This document shows positions 1 to 7,075 of a stretch of DNA of 64,000 nucleotides, in pieces (position 1 is the stretch's first letter; each line of letters starts with the position of its first letter). The notes under the pieces are model-generated. The model saw only the letters and a program-made list of their open reading frames with translations, was not told the DNA's origin and ran no database searches. The DNA comes from Fumia sp045121595 (GTDB lineage Bacteria > Bacillota > Clostridia > Oscillospirales > Ruminococcaceae), in assembly GCA_045121595.1 (NCBI GenBank), contig JBGVGI010000028.1, forward strand, positions 1-64,000, given 5' to 3'. The translations under genes were made by a program, and so were the position numbers.

Positions 1-27
1 ATTTGCTTTTTTGCGAACTAATATGTT

Positions 28-66
28 AAAAGCCTACGATATGCGTCAGCATTATCGTAGGCTTTT
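28..66. terminator. Intrinsic terminator, symmetric hairpin
   Basis: Stem of AAAAGCCTACGAT and its complement with an inner ATGC/GCAT stem and a GTCA loop. It has A-rich and T-rich flanks on both sides, so it could end transcription in either direction. It probably separates htrA (minus strand) from a gene outside the window. Confidence 0.8.
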
Positions 67-109
67 GCCTTTTATTTCATCAAAAAAGTTAATGATTTGG
101 GTGTATACA

Positions 110-217
110 GTTTTGTAACGAATATATTTGCTTTACACCCCGTCACGAAAACGCAGTAATACTTGATGTCTTACAAGGTTTCGTGACAATAATGCGGAGC
201 AAATATTCGTGAAAAAC
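110..217. repeat. Long imperfect inverted repeat (extended hairpin)
   Basis: Two arms of about 45 bases face each other. ACGAATATATTTGCT (118-132) matches the complement of AGCAAATATTCGT (198-210), and GTCACGAAA (142-150) pairs exactly with TTTCGTGAC (179-187), around an apex of about 28 bases. No open reading frame was found in it. It lies between the terminator at 28-66 and the end of htrA. It could be a structured RNA, a decayed terminator or a MITE-like palindrome; the sequence alone does not decide. Confidence 0.5.
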
Positions 218-257
218 CGATTTCTCCCTAATTGAAGACGCCGAAAACTCTCTTTTT

Positions 258-1550
258 TTATCTGAAAAAGTCATAGAAGAAGTTAAACGGGTCTTCCTGA
301 GATTGCTGAGGTTGTTGTTTTACCTGAGGCTCGGTATCATAAGAACCTTTATCCTCGCCAAGAACTACAGAAACGGTAAAGTCAGACGTTTTGCCTGTAA
401 CACTCTTTCTGATGACAGAAAGCTTAACTGTGTCACCGGGGACTTTGCCTTCAAGTGCTTTTTTGATATCCTCGGCGGAGCGTACGTTTGTATTATCAAT
501 TTTTGTGATGGTATCACCAACGCGTAAGCCTTGTTTGTAGGCATCCTCATTTTCGTCAATGTCCTGGATAAGAAGTCCTGGTGTGTAACCTGTCATAGCA
601 CCAACAGTATCACTTATTGCATAATAAGTAATGCCAAGACGTACTCTGCCTTTAACGTATCCGTATGAGATAAGGTCGTCGATTATAGGTTTTGCGGTGT
701 TCATAGGGATTGCAAAACCGATACCTTCAATCTTTGTTGAGGAAAGTTTTGCAGAGTTGATGCCAACAACCTGACCGTATTTGTTAATAAGTGCACCACC
801 TGAGTTACCGGGGTTAATTGCTGCATCAACCTGAATAACTTCCATAGAAATCTGGCTGTTGCCTGTATTAACAGTTATGTTTCGTTGAAGCCCTGAAACG
901 ATGCCCTGAGTTGTACTACCTGCAAGATTTAAACCTGTGGGGTTTCCGATAGCGACTATTCTTTCACCTACAACAAGCTCGTCGGAGTTGCCGAATTCCG
1001 CTTTTGTAAGGTCATCAGCTTCGATTTTAATAACGGCAATATCGGTCTTTTCGTCAATGCCGATAAGCTTTGCTTCAAATTCTTCTTCGTTGTTGAGCAC
1101 AACCAGAATTCCCGTTGCGCCACTTACAACGTGTGCATTTGTAAGGATGTAACCATCCTCGCTCATTATAATACCGCTACCCATTCCGGTTGCAGTAAGT
1201 GAAGCTCCTACGTCGTAGGTTACAACGCCTACAACCGAGGGGCGTACCTTAGCTGAGATTTCTTCGGTTGAAAGAACACCGTCTTTATATTCGGTATCTT
1301 CGGGTGCGGGACGGTTGTTGAGAGAAATATCGGGACCGTCGTTTTTTATTCCAGAGGTTTCGGAAATTTCAATATCTGCAACCTCGTTTTCCAAGAAGAT
1401 AAACCCTGCAAAAGCACCTGCCGTAACAAAGAACAATACTGTCATAATTATAGCAAAAACTTTCAATCCTTTGCCACTTTTTTGCTTTTTAGGTTTTTCT
1501 TCGGTGTTATAACTGTCCGTAGACCACTGATAGTTTCTGTTTTCATCCAT
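258..1550 (-). CDS. htrA: HtrA/DegP-family membrane-anchored serine protease with PDZ domain
   Basis: A 430-residue quality-control protease expected to act outside the membrane on misfolded exported proteins. A charged N-terminus is followed by one membrane segment (about 31-53) and a linker. The trypsin-like domain (about 95-290) carries the triad His140 (TNAHVV), Asp170 (DIAVIKI) and Ser250 (GNSGGA). One PDZ domain follows (about 305-398), then a Gln-rich tail. The start is supported by AAGGAGGAAGAACT directly upstream. It is the last gene of a minus-strand run behind a histidine kinase and response regulator, 56 bases after the kinase, so that two-component system may control it. Length and domain order are usual for Firmicutes HtrA/HtrB/HtrC; which paralog it is cannot be told. 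Confidence 0.95.
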   Translation of the reverse strand: MDENRNYQWSTDSYNTEEKPKKQKSGKGLKVFAIIMTVLFFVTAGAFAGFIFLENEVADIEISETSGIKNDGPDISLNNRPAPEDTEYKDGVLSTEEISAKVRPSVVGVVTYDVGASLTATGMGSGIIMSEDGYILTNAHVVSGATGILVVLNNEEEFEAKLIGIDEKTDIAVIKIEADDLTKAEFGNSDELVVGERIVAIGNPTGLNLAGSTTQGIVSGLQRNITVNTGNSQISMEVIQVDAAINPGNSGGALINKYGQVVGINSAKLSSTKIEGIGFAIPMNTAKPIIDDLISYGYVKGRVRLGITYYAISDTVGAMTGYTPGLLIQDIDENEDAYKQGLRVGDTITKIDNTNVRSAEDIKKALEGKVPGDTVKLSVIRKSVTGKTSDFTVSVVLGEDKGSYDTEPQVKQQPQQSQEDPFNFFYDFFR

Positions 1551-1606
1551 AGTTCTTCCTCCTTGGATTTATTTTAACCTTAAAATATGAATTTTTTACA
1601 GAAAAG

Positions 1607-3109
1607 TTAGTTAATATTCTGTGATTTTTCTGTGTAAGTTTTTTCTTTCGCCTTTATAAGCGGAGGATTTTTTACCTTTGCGGTCGGAATAGTGAAGATA
1701 AATTCGGTGTATTCACCTTTTACACTGTCTACCCTGATTTCGCCACCGTGCAGGTTTATGATAGAACGCACGATATAAAGACCTAAACCGACACCGTTTT
1801 TGTCAATACCTCTGGACTTGTCGGTTTTGTAGAATCGGTCAAAGACGCGGGAGAGTTCTTCTTTAGAAAGACCGTCACCGCTGTTCTTAATTCCTATCTG
1901 GGTTACGTTTCCCAAAACCTCAAAGTCAAATTCTAAAAATCCGCCATCTTTTACAAACTTAACTGCATTTTCAACTAAGTTGTAAATAACCTGATGTAAA
2001 AGGTCGGGGTCAGCTTCAACCATAAGTTTTTCGCGGTCAAGACCTCTTATGTCGAGATTTTTGTCGTCTATCTGTTTTTCAAAACTGAAAACCGTCTGAC
2101 AAACCGTTTCGAGAATATTAAACTGCGTTGTCTGGAGCTTTAACTCCCCTGCTTCAATTCTTGAAAGGTTGAGCATACTGTGAACGAGTCTTGAAAGACG
2201 TTTGATTTCTTCGGAAACTATTCTTAAATATTTTGCTTGTTCATGTTGAGGAATGGTGCCGTCTAAAATTCCGTCGATAAATCCGCCGATAGAGGTCATC
2301 GGGGTTTTAAGTTCGTGGGAAACATTGGCAACAAAGCTTCGGCTTGTCGTTTCCAGAACCGAGAGAGATGCAACCATATTGTTAAAGGATGCGGCAAGTT
2401 GACCTACTTCGTCGTTGGTGTCAATATTTACCCTGACGGAGAAGTCGCCTTTACCGAAATCTTTTGCCGCCTGTGACATTTGTCTTAGCGGTTTTACTAC
2501 TTTATACGTTACGAAGTAGGCGAGTAAAAAGGCTAAAAGCAATGCCACGAAAGCACAGAAAATAAAGATTTTGGTAATTTCCGTTATAAATTCCTGCAAG
2601 GAATGTGCCGAAGTTGAGATGAAAAGGTAACCGATATGGGTTCCGTCTTCGATAAGCATCGGCTTTGCAAGGGTGTAATAAGAAGATTTGTAAACCGAAC
2701 CTCCGAGCCTTCCTTTTTCAAAAAAGCTACCTTTATCTGCCGTTTTCCTTCTTATGTTTTCGGGAATTTTGTGTACCTTGTGGGTGCAGTTGTCACCCTC
2801 GGTACAGATGACGGTTTGTCCTGAAAGGTCGGTGAGGAAGATCACCGAATCCGTAGATTCCGCGAATAATCCAAAGCTTGACTGAATAGTGTCGGAGTCA
2901 AGTCTTATATTGCCGTTTATAACGTTTACTTCGTAAGTGTTTAAAACTATTTTGTGTGCGATATTGATATTTTTTTCGAGCAGGGTTGCCTTATCCGATG
3001 AAAAATAGTTACTTGCGAAAATCAGGAAAAGCGCACCTAAAACTGCAATTGAGGAAATAACAACAGTAGCACAAACACGGAAGTATTTGCTGAATATACT
3101 TTTTTGCAT
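1607..3109 (-). CDS. Membrane sensor histidine kinase (HAMP, HisKA, HATPase)
   Basis: A 500-residue sensor kinase. Two membrane segments (about 10-35 and 178-201) enclose an extracytoplasmic sensor loop of about 140 residues. They are followed by a HAMP domain (about 202-254), a HisKA domain with the phospho-accepting His265 in SHELKTP, and a HATPase domain with the N box NLVENAVKF and the G box GVGLGLYI. It lies 7 bases downstream of its response regulator, so the two are co-transcribed partners. There is no PAS domain, which argues against a simple WalK assignment even though an htrA gene follows, as it does in walRK operons. The signal sensed is unknown. Confidence 0.92.
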   Translation of the reverse strand: MQKSIFSKYFRVCATVVISSIAVLGALFLIFASNYFSSDKATLLEKNINIAHKIVLNTYEVNVINGNIRLDSDTIQSSFGLFAESTDSVIFLTDLSGQTVICTEGDNCTHKVHKIPENIRRKTADKGSFFEKGRLGGSVYKSSYYTLAKPMLIEDGTHIGYLFISTSAHSLQEFITEITKIFIFCAFVALLLAFLLAYFVTYKVVKPLRQMSQAAKDFGKGDFSVRVNIDTNDEVGQLAASFNNMVASLSVLETTSRSFVANVSHELKTPMTSIGGFIDGILDGTIPQHEQAKYLRIVSEEIKRLSRLVHSMLNLSRIEAGELKLQTTQFNILETVCQTVFSFEKQIDDKNLDIRGLDREKLMVEADPDLLHQVIYNLVENAVKFVKDGGFLEFDFEVLGNVTQIGIKNSGDGLSKEELSRVFDRFYKTDKSRGIDKNGVGLGLYIVRSIINLHGGEIRVDSVKGEYTEFIFTIPTAKVKNPPLIKAKEKTYTEKSQNIN

Positions 3110-3116
3110 AAATCAC

Positions 3117-3815
3117 CTATAAAAGGTCAACAACTTCAAATTTGTAACCTACGCCCCATACTGTTTTGAGGGACCATTTTTCGGATATTCCTTCAAGCTT
3201 TTCACGAAGACGTTTTACGTGAACGTCGATAGTTCTCGAGTCACCGTAGTATTCAAATCCCCATACTTCGTCAAGAAGCTGATCACGGGTGTAAACACGG
3301 TTGGGGTTTGAAGCTAAGTGGAATAAAAGCTCGAGCTCCTTGGGAGGAGTATCAACTGTTTTTCCGTCAACTTTAAGCTCGTAGCGGGTCATATTTACTA
3401 CAAGCTTATCGTAACTTACTTCCTTGACGTCGGTAGTTTGTGTGCTTCTTCCCGTTCTTCTCAAAACCGCTTTTACCCTTGCGATAATTTCTTTGGTATC
3501 AAAGGGTTTTACAACGTAGTCGTCTGCACCAAGCTCAAGACCCAAAACTTTGTCAAAGGTTTCACCTTTTGCAGTAAGCATAATGATGGGGGTCTGACTT
3601 TTTTGACGGATTTCACGGCATACCTGCCAACCGTCAAGACCCGGAAGCATAATGTCGAGCAAAACAAGTTCAGGGTGGAGTGTTTCAAATTTTAAGATAG
3701 CTTCTTCACCGTCGTGAGCTAAAATTACACTGTAACCTTCTTTTTCAAGATAAAGACGTAAAAGCTCACAGATGTTTTTGTCGTCGTCAACTACTAAAAT
3801 TTTACCTAAAGCCAT
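3117..3815 (-). CDS. OmpR/PhoB-family response regulator
   Basis: A 232-residue cytoplasmic transcription factor. The receiver domain (1-120) has the acidic pair Asp10/Asp11, phospho-acceptor Asp54 in VLLDIMLPG, and the conserved Lys in LTAKGE. A winged-helix DNA-binding domain (about 135-230) ends in the typical GVGYKFE strand. It is the first gene of a three-gene run (regulator, kinase, HtrA). WalR, PhoP or a CssR-like regulator are all possible. CssRS controls htrA genes in Bacillus and is a functional parallel, but orthology is inference. Confidence 0.93.
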   Translation of the reverse strand: MALGKILVVDDDKNICELLRLYLEKEGYSVILAHDGEEAILKFETLHPELVLLDIMLPGLDGWQVCREIRQKSQTPIIMLTAKGETFDKVLGLELGADDYVVKPFDTKEIIARVKAVLRRTGRSTQTTDVKEVSYDKLVVNMTRYELKVDGKTVDTPPKELELLFHLASNPNRVYTRDQLLDEVWGFEYYGDSRTIDVHVKRLREKLEGISEKWSLKTVWGVGYKFEVVDLL

Positions 3816-3859
3816 ATTTATTTCTCCTTTCGGGGGTTTAATTTTGAATTAGTATCTTA

Positions 3860-3889
3860 AGTATAACATATTCACAATTGAATTTGCAA
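3860..3889 (-). promoter_or_regulatory. Predicted sigma-A promoter of the regulator-kinase-htrA operon
   Basis: On the minus strand TTGCAA (3889-3884) is followed after 18 bases by TATACT (3865-3860), about 45 bases before the response regulator start. Sequence match only. Confidence 0.5.
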
Positions 3890-3953
3890 ACAAATTACAA
3901 ACAAACTTGTTAAATTTTATAACGAAAGGTTAATTTTTTATTAAATAGTAAAA

Positions 3954-3976
3954 AAACACTGCCAAAAGCAGTGTTT
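3954..3976 (-). terminator. Intrinsic terminator after the lipoprotein gene
   Basis: AAACACTGC and GCAGTGTTT form a 9 bp stem with a short loop, followed on the minus strand by a T run. The stem begins at the stop codon of the lipoprotein gene. Confidence 0.75.
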
Positions 3977-4496
3977 AAGAAGGATAAAAATTGCATTCAA
4001 GCAAAAGGTCGGGAATAGAAAGAGATAAAATCGTTTTCTTGTTTCTGTCTATGAGAAGTGAGAAATCTCCCGACTCGGTTTTGCCGGTAGCGGTAATGAC
4101 GTCGCCTTTTGCCGAAAGGTTGACTCCGTGCGGAGTTGCCGCTTTGTTAATTGATGAAATCAAAGCTTTTGCCAGTGAAGAATTCAAAACGTCGTTGTTG
4201 TTAAGCTTTAAGTTAAGTCCCAAAAAGCTTACTGTTACGTCGTTTTTGTCGAAAGAAAAGGTTAGTCCCGATAAATTTTTGGGATTTGTAATTTTTACAG
4301 TACCGGTTCCCTCTTTAGTGCGGTTTACGTCGGCCTCGGCGGCAATATCCCCAATCTTAATCAGCGCTTTCATATCAAAATCACGGTTTAATGAAGAAAC
4401 AATTTTTTCTTCTTCGGATTTTGTAAAAGGTTTTTCTGCGTTGCCGCAGGACGTAAGCAGAATTAAAGACGTTAAAATTATAAAAATCTTTTTCAT
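3975..4496 (-). CDS. Small lipoprotein of unknown function
   Basis: A 173-residue exported protein starting MKKIFIILTS, with a lipobox (LLTSC) near residue 16, so it should be lipid-anchored to the outer face of the membrane. The mature part repeats pairs of beta-strand-like segments (for example GDIAAEADVNRTKEGTGTVK), as in small domains that bind lipoproteins or peptides. No family was recognised. The start at 4496 is chosen over an in-frame codon 18 bases upstream because of the signal peptide and the GGGGGAG site seven bases before it. That ribosome site lies in the arm of a terminator-like hairpin (see 4494-4532). Confidence 0.7.
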   Translation of the reverse strand: MKKIFIILTSLILLTSCGNAEKPFTKSEEEKIVSSLNRDFDMKALIKIGDIAAEADVNRTKEGTGTVKITNPKNLSGLTFSFDKNDVTVSFLGLNLKLNNNDVLNSSLAKALISSINKAATPHGVNLSAKGDVITATGKTESGDFSLLIDRNKKTILSLSIPDLLLECNFYPS

Positions 4497-4532
4497 AAAA
4501 AATCTCCCCCGCATAAGATTATGCGAAGGAGA
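4494..4532 (-). promoter_or_regulatory. Terminator-like hairpin enclosing a ribosome binding site
   Basis: On the minus strand TCTCC, a 2x2 internal loop and CGCATAA pair with TTATGCG and GGAGA, and six T residues follow up to the ATG of the lipoprotein gene. The distal arm GGGGGAGA is also that gene's Shine-Dalgarno site. It may terminate transcription coming from nnr, hide the ribosome site, or both. Confidence 0.5.
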
Positions 4533-4538
4533 GAAAAG

Positions 4539-6071
4539 TTATTCCAGATCCTTTATAACAAACGGAATGGAGTCGATAACGTCAGAGGGGAGCATCGAAT
4601 AAGCCGTCATAGCTTTTTTGGTTATATCACCTGCCTCGGCGTGAATGAAAACGCCCGAAATAGCTGCGGATAATGGGGAAACTCCCTGAGCCAGAAAAGA
4701 AGCAATCATTCCTGCCAAAACGTCACCGCTACCGCCTTTTGCAAGGCCTGAGTTTCCGTTTCTGTTTACGAAAAGTTCTCTTTTTGGGGTTGAAATAACG
4801 GTGTTACTGTCTTTTAACACAACGGTCACGTTGTAGTTTTCGGCAAATTTTGCCGCTATATCGAAACGGCGTTTTTTGATAAGCTCTGTAGAAAATCCCG
4901 TAAGACGTGACATTTCTTTTATATGGGGAGTGATAATTACTGGTGCCTGTGCTTCTTTTAAAACATCAAGGTTTTCTGCAACGCAGTTAAGTCCGTCGGC
5001 ATCAATAACTATCGGGACACGACTGTTTCTTATGACTTCTTCACAGATAAACTGAGTATCGTCACAGACTGAAAGTCCGCAACCGATAAGTACGGCAGAG
5101 GCTTTTTCCATAGCGTTATTTAATACGTTAAGTCCGTCGGCGCTCATACTTCCCAAAGAACTTACGGGCATGGGAAGATAGATGCATTCGGGAATTTTTG
5201 AAGCTATTATCGGAATAATTCTTCCCGGCACTGCCACCTGTAAAAGCCCTGCACCGCAACGCAAAGCGGCAAGAGAAGAAAGTGTCACGGCACCCGACAT
5301 ATTAAGGCTTCCGCCAATGTTTAAAAGTCTGCCGTAATCACCTTTGTTACTGTCTTCAAAACGTTTGGGGATACATTCTTTCACAAGACCTTTTGTTAAA
5401 ACGGTAACTGTATCGGTGAGAGAATTTATATCATTTTCGCTTATTCCGATATCAACGATTTCGGATTTACCGCAAAAAGGAAGAGCGGCTTTAAGAATGT
5501 GAGCGTACTTAAACGCTGCAAAGGCGTATGTATAATCGGCTCTGAATGAGCTTTCGTCGGCAAGACCCGTGTCACAGTTTACTCCTGAAGGAACGTCGAG
5601 TGCGATTTTTACGGCATTCGTGAGGTTTGCAGCTTCAAAAAACTTTTTACATTCGTAAGGAAGTTCACCGTCAAAACCCGTACCGAAAACCGCATCAATA
5701 ATAATATCACTTTGTTTTAACATATTAAGGCGACGTTCTTCTGAAACCTCGGAGTCCCAGGTGTATACCTGCAGTTGTTCAAGCAAAGCAAGGTTTTCTT
5801 CGGCAAGTGGAGAAAGTTCTTTTCCAAGCAAAAAGATAACAGTAACGTTGGCGCCTGCCTGAGAAAGATGCCTTGCAACGACAAGCCCATCACCCGCGTT
5901 GTTGCCTTTTCCGCAAAGTATAGTTATCTGACTGCCGAAAACGTCACAGAGTTTTTCAATATTATCAGCGGCACCTTTACCTGCCTTTTCCATAAGCTCA
6001 AAAAAAGACGAGCCTTTCTGTACTGCGATATTTTCAGCAATTTTCATTGATGACGAAGTGAGAATTTTCAA
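4539..6071 (-). CDS. nnr: Bifunctional NAD(P)HX epimerase/dehydratase
   Basis: A 510-residue metabolite-repair enzyme. The N-terminal YjeF domain (about 1-215, with GKGNNAGDGLVVARHL) epimerises damaged hydrated NAD(P)H. The C-terminal ribokinase-like domain (about 225-505, with GLAKGGSGDVLAGMI) is the ADP- or ATP-dependent dehydratase that restores NAD(P)H. Length and domain order match the fused bacterial form. Translation starts at a TTG placed after AAAGGAGG. It lies upstream of the lipoprotein gene and may share a transcript with it up to the hairpin between them. Confidence 0.95.
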   Translation of the reverse strand: MKILTSSSMKIAENIAVQKGSSFFELMEKAGKGAADNIEKLCDVFGSQITILCGKGNNAGDGLVVARHLSQAGANVTVIFLLGKELSPLAEENLALLEQLQVYTWDSEVSEERRLNMLKQSDIIIDAVFGTGFDGELPYECKKFFEAANLTNAVKIALDVPSGVNCDTGLADESSFRADYTYAFAAFKYAHILKAALPFCGKSEIVDIGISENDINSLTDTVTVLTKGLVKECIPKRFEDSNKGDYGRLLNIGGSLNMSGAVTLSSLAALRCGAGLLQVAVPGRIIPIIASKIPECIYLPMPVSSLGSMSADGLNVLNNAMEKASAVLIGCGLSVCDDTQFICEEVIRNSRVPIVIDADGLNCVAENLDVLKEAQAPVIITPHIKEMSRLTGFSTELIKKRRFDIAAKFAENYNVTVVLKDSNTVISTPKRELFVNRNGNSGLAKGGSGDVLAGMIASFLAQGVSPLSAAISGVFIHAEAGDITKKAMTAYSMLPSDVIDSIPFVIKDLE

Positions 6072-6097
6072 AGAAAAAACCTCCTTTTATTAAGAAA

Positions 6098-6121
6098 AAG
6101 CCTTCGCTTAAGCGAAGGCTT
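6098..6121. terminator. Intrinsic terminator, perfect 24-base palindrome
   Basis: AAGCCTTCGCTT is followed directly by its complement, with T and A runs outside. It ends the DUF6106 gene on the minus strand and separates it from nnr. Confidence 0.8.
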
Positions 6122-6125
6122 CAGA

Positions 6126-6653
6126 TTATTCCTCGAAAGCCTGCATAGCTTTAAGGGGGATAAACTTTTTAAGAGCTTCAACCGTACGGTCATCGGGGGT
6201 GAAAACTAAAAGTGTTTTGCCGAGGGAAACGTGGGTGAAAACTGCAAATTTAGCGGGTGTGTACTCGCTTTCACAAGCAAAAACTCGGCTTGTATAAGTT
6301 TTGTCAACGTGGTCGAGCGGGTTGTAGTCTCCAAACGCTTCAAAAACTCTTGCATTTGCGGTTACAAGACGCTGACGTTTTTTTCTTGCGATAATTTTAT
6401 CTACGTCAATTTCACCGTTGGTAACGATGAATTCGTATTCAATATTCATACTGCTGACAAGATAATAAGCAAGATAGATAACGGCCACTCCGACGATAGC
6501 ACCGAGAAAAGCAAATTCGCCAAGAAACATAGGAGCAAAGAAAACGCAAAAAACAAAAAGTGATAAAGCGACAACTACAAGAAAAATGCTTAAAGCAATA
6601 TCTTTTGCCGACATACGTTTTTTCACCATATATTCTACAAAAACATCATTCAT
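6126..6653 (-). CDS. DUF6106-like membrane protein
   Basis: A 175-residue protein with two hydrophobic segments close together (about 22-41 and 44-63) and a soluble C-terminal region. It resembles the DUF6106 family of Clostridia (N-terminus MNDVFVEYMVKKR); function unknown. The start at 6653 is preferred because AAGGAGGAT lies just upstream, whereas an in-frame codon 99 bases further out has none. It is divergent from spoVG and has its own promoter and terminator. Confidence 0.65.
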   Translation of the reverse strand: MNDVFVEYMVKKRMSAKDIALSIFLVVVALSLFVFCVFFAPMFLGEFAFLGAIVGVAVIYLAYYLVSSMNIEYEFIVTNGEIDVDKIIARKKRQRLVTANARVFEAFGDYNPLDHVDKTYTSRVFACESEYTPAKFAVFTHVSLGKTLLVFTPDDRTVEALKKFIPLKAMQAFEE

Positions 6654-6678
6654 TTTAAAAATCCTCCTTAATAAATTC

Positions 6679-6707
6679 AGCATAACACAATTTTTAAAAA
6701 ATATCAA
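6679..6707 (-). promoter_or_regulatory. Predicted sigma-A promoter for the DUF6106 gene
   Basis: Minus strand TTGATA (6707-6702), 17 bases, TATGCT (6684-6679), 26 bases before the start codon. Confidence 0.55.
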
Positions 6708-6712
6708 GTGAA

Positions 6713-6742
6713 TTGCATATAAAAAAACCAAATGCTCATACT
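6713..6742 (+). promoter_or_regulatory. Possible promoter for spoVG
   Basis: TTGCAT (6713-6718) and CATACT (6737-6742) are 18 bases apart, upstream of spoVG. In Bacillus spoVG is read by sigma-H; no clear sigma-H site was found here, so the assignment is weak. Confidence 0.35.
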
Positions 6743-6778
6743 TTAAATGCAATTTAAATAGAAAGGCAGGAAAATAAT

Positions 6779-7042
6779 TTGAACATCACAGACATTAAGG
6801 TAAGAAGGCTTTTAAACGACGGGCGCCTCAGAGCGGTGGTTTCGGTAACGGTTGACGACGAACTTGCCATTCACGACATAAAGGTTATCGAAGGTCCCGA
6901 AAGACTCTTCGTAGCTATGCCGAGCAGGAAAGAGGTTAACGGGATTTTCAGGGATATTGCCCACCCCATCTCCCCTGTCGCAAGAGATAATCTTGAAAAT
7001 GCAGTGCTGAACGCATATAAAAACGAAGTCGCAAAACAATAG
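6779..7042 (+). CDS. spoVG: Septation/RNA-binding regulator SpoVG
   Basis: An 87-residue protein with the family signature MNITDIKVRRL and IHDIKVIEG.ERLFVAMPSRK, covering the full SpoVG domain. Family members bind nucleic acid and influence sporulation, septation and many other processes. It is slightly shorter than Bacillus SpoVG (97 residues) because the C-terminal tail is short. Translation starts at TTG (6779) after GAAAGGCAGG. It stands alone on the plus strand between the DUF6106 gene and the nitrilase-GDPD gene. Confidence 0.95.
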   Translation: MNITDIKVRRLLNDGRLRAVVSVTVDDELAIHDIKVIEGPERLFVAMPSRKEVNGIFRDIAHPISPVARDNLENAVLNAYKNEVAKQ

Positions 7043-7043
7043 G

Positions 7044-7075
7044 AAAAGCCGTATCTTATTTAAGATACGGCTTTT
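7044..7075. terminator. Bidirectional intrinsic terminator
   Basis: AAAAGCCGTATCTTA and its complement surround a two-base loop, with a T run on the plus side. It serves spoVG and the converging gene at 7056, whose last codons lie inside the hairpin. Confidence 0.8.

Noticed and set aside
1607..3815. Naming the two-component system WalRK because htrA follows
   Set aside because: The kinase lacks a PAS domain and the walHIJ genes are missing, so CssRS-like or other systems fit as well.
4539..6071. Idea that nnr and the lipoprotein gene form one simple operon
   Set aside because: A terminator-like hairpin with a T run lies between them, so at most part of the transcript would continue.
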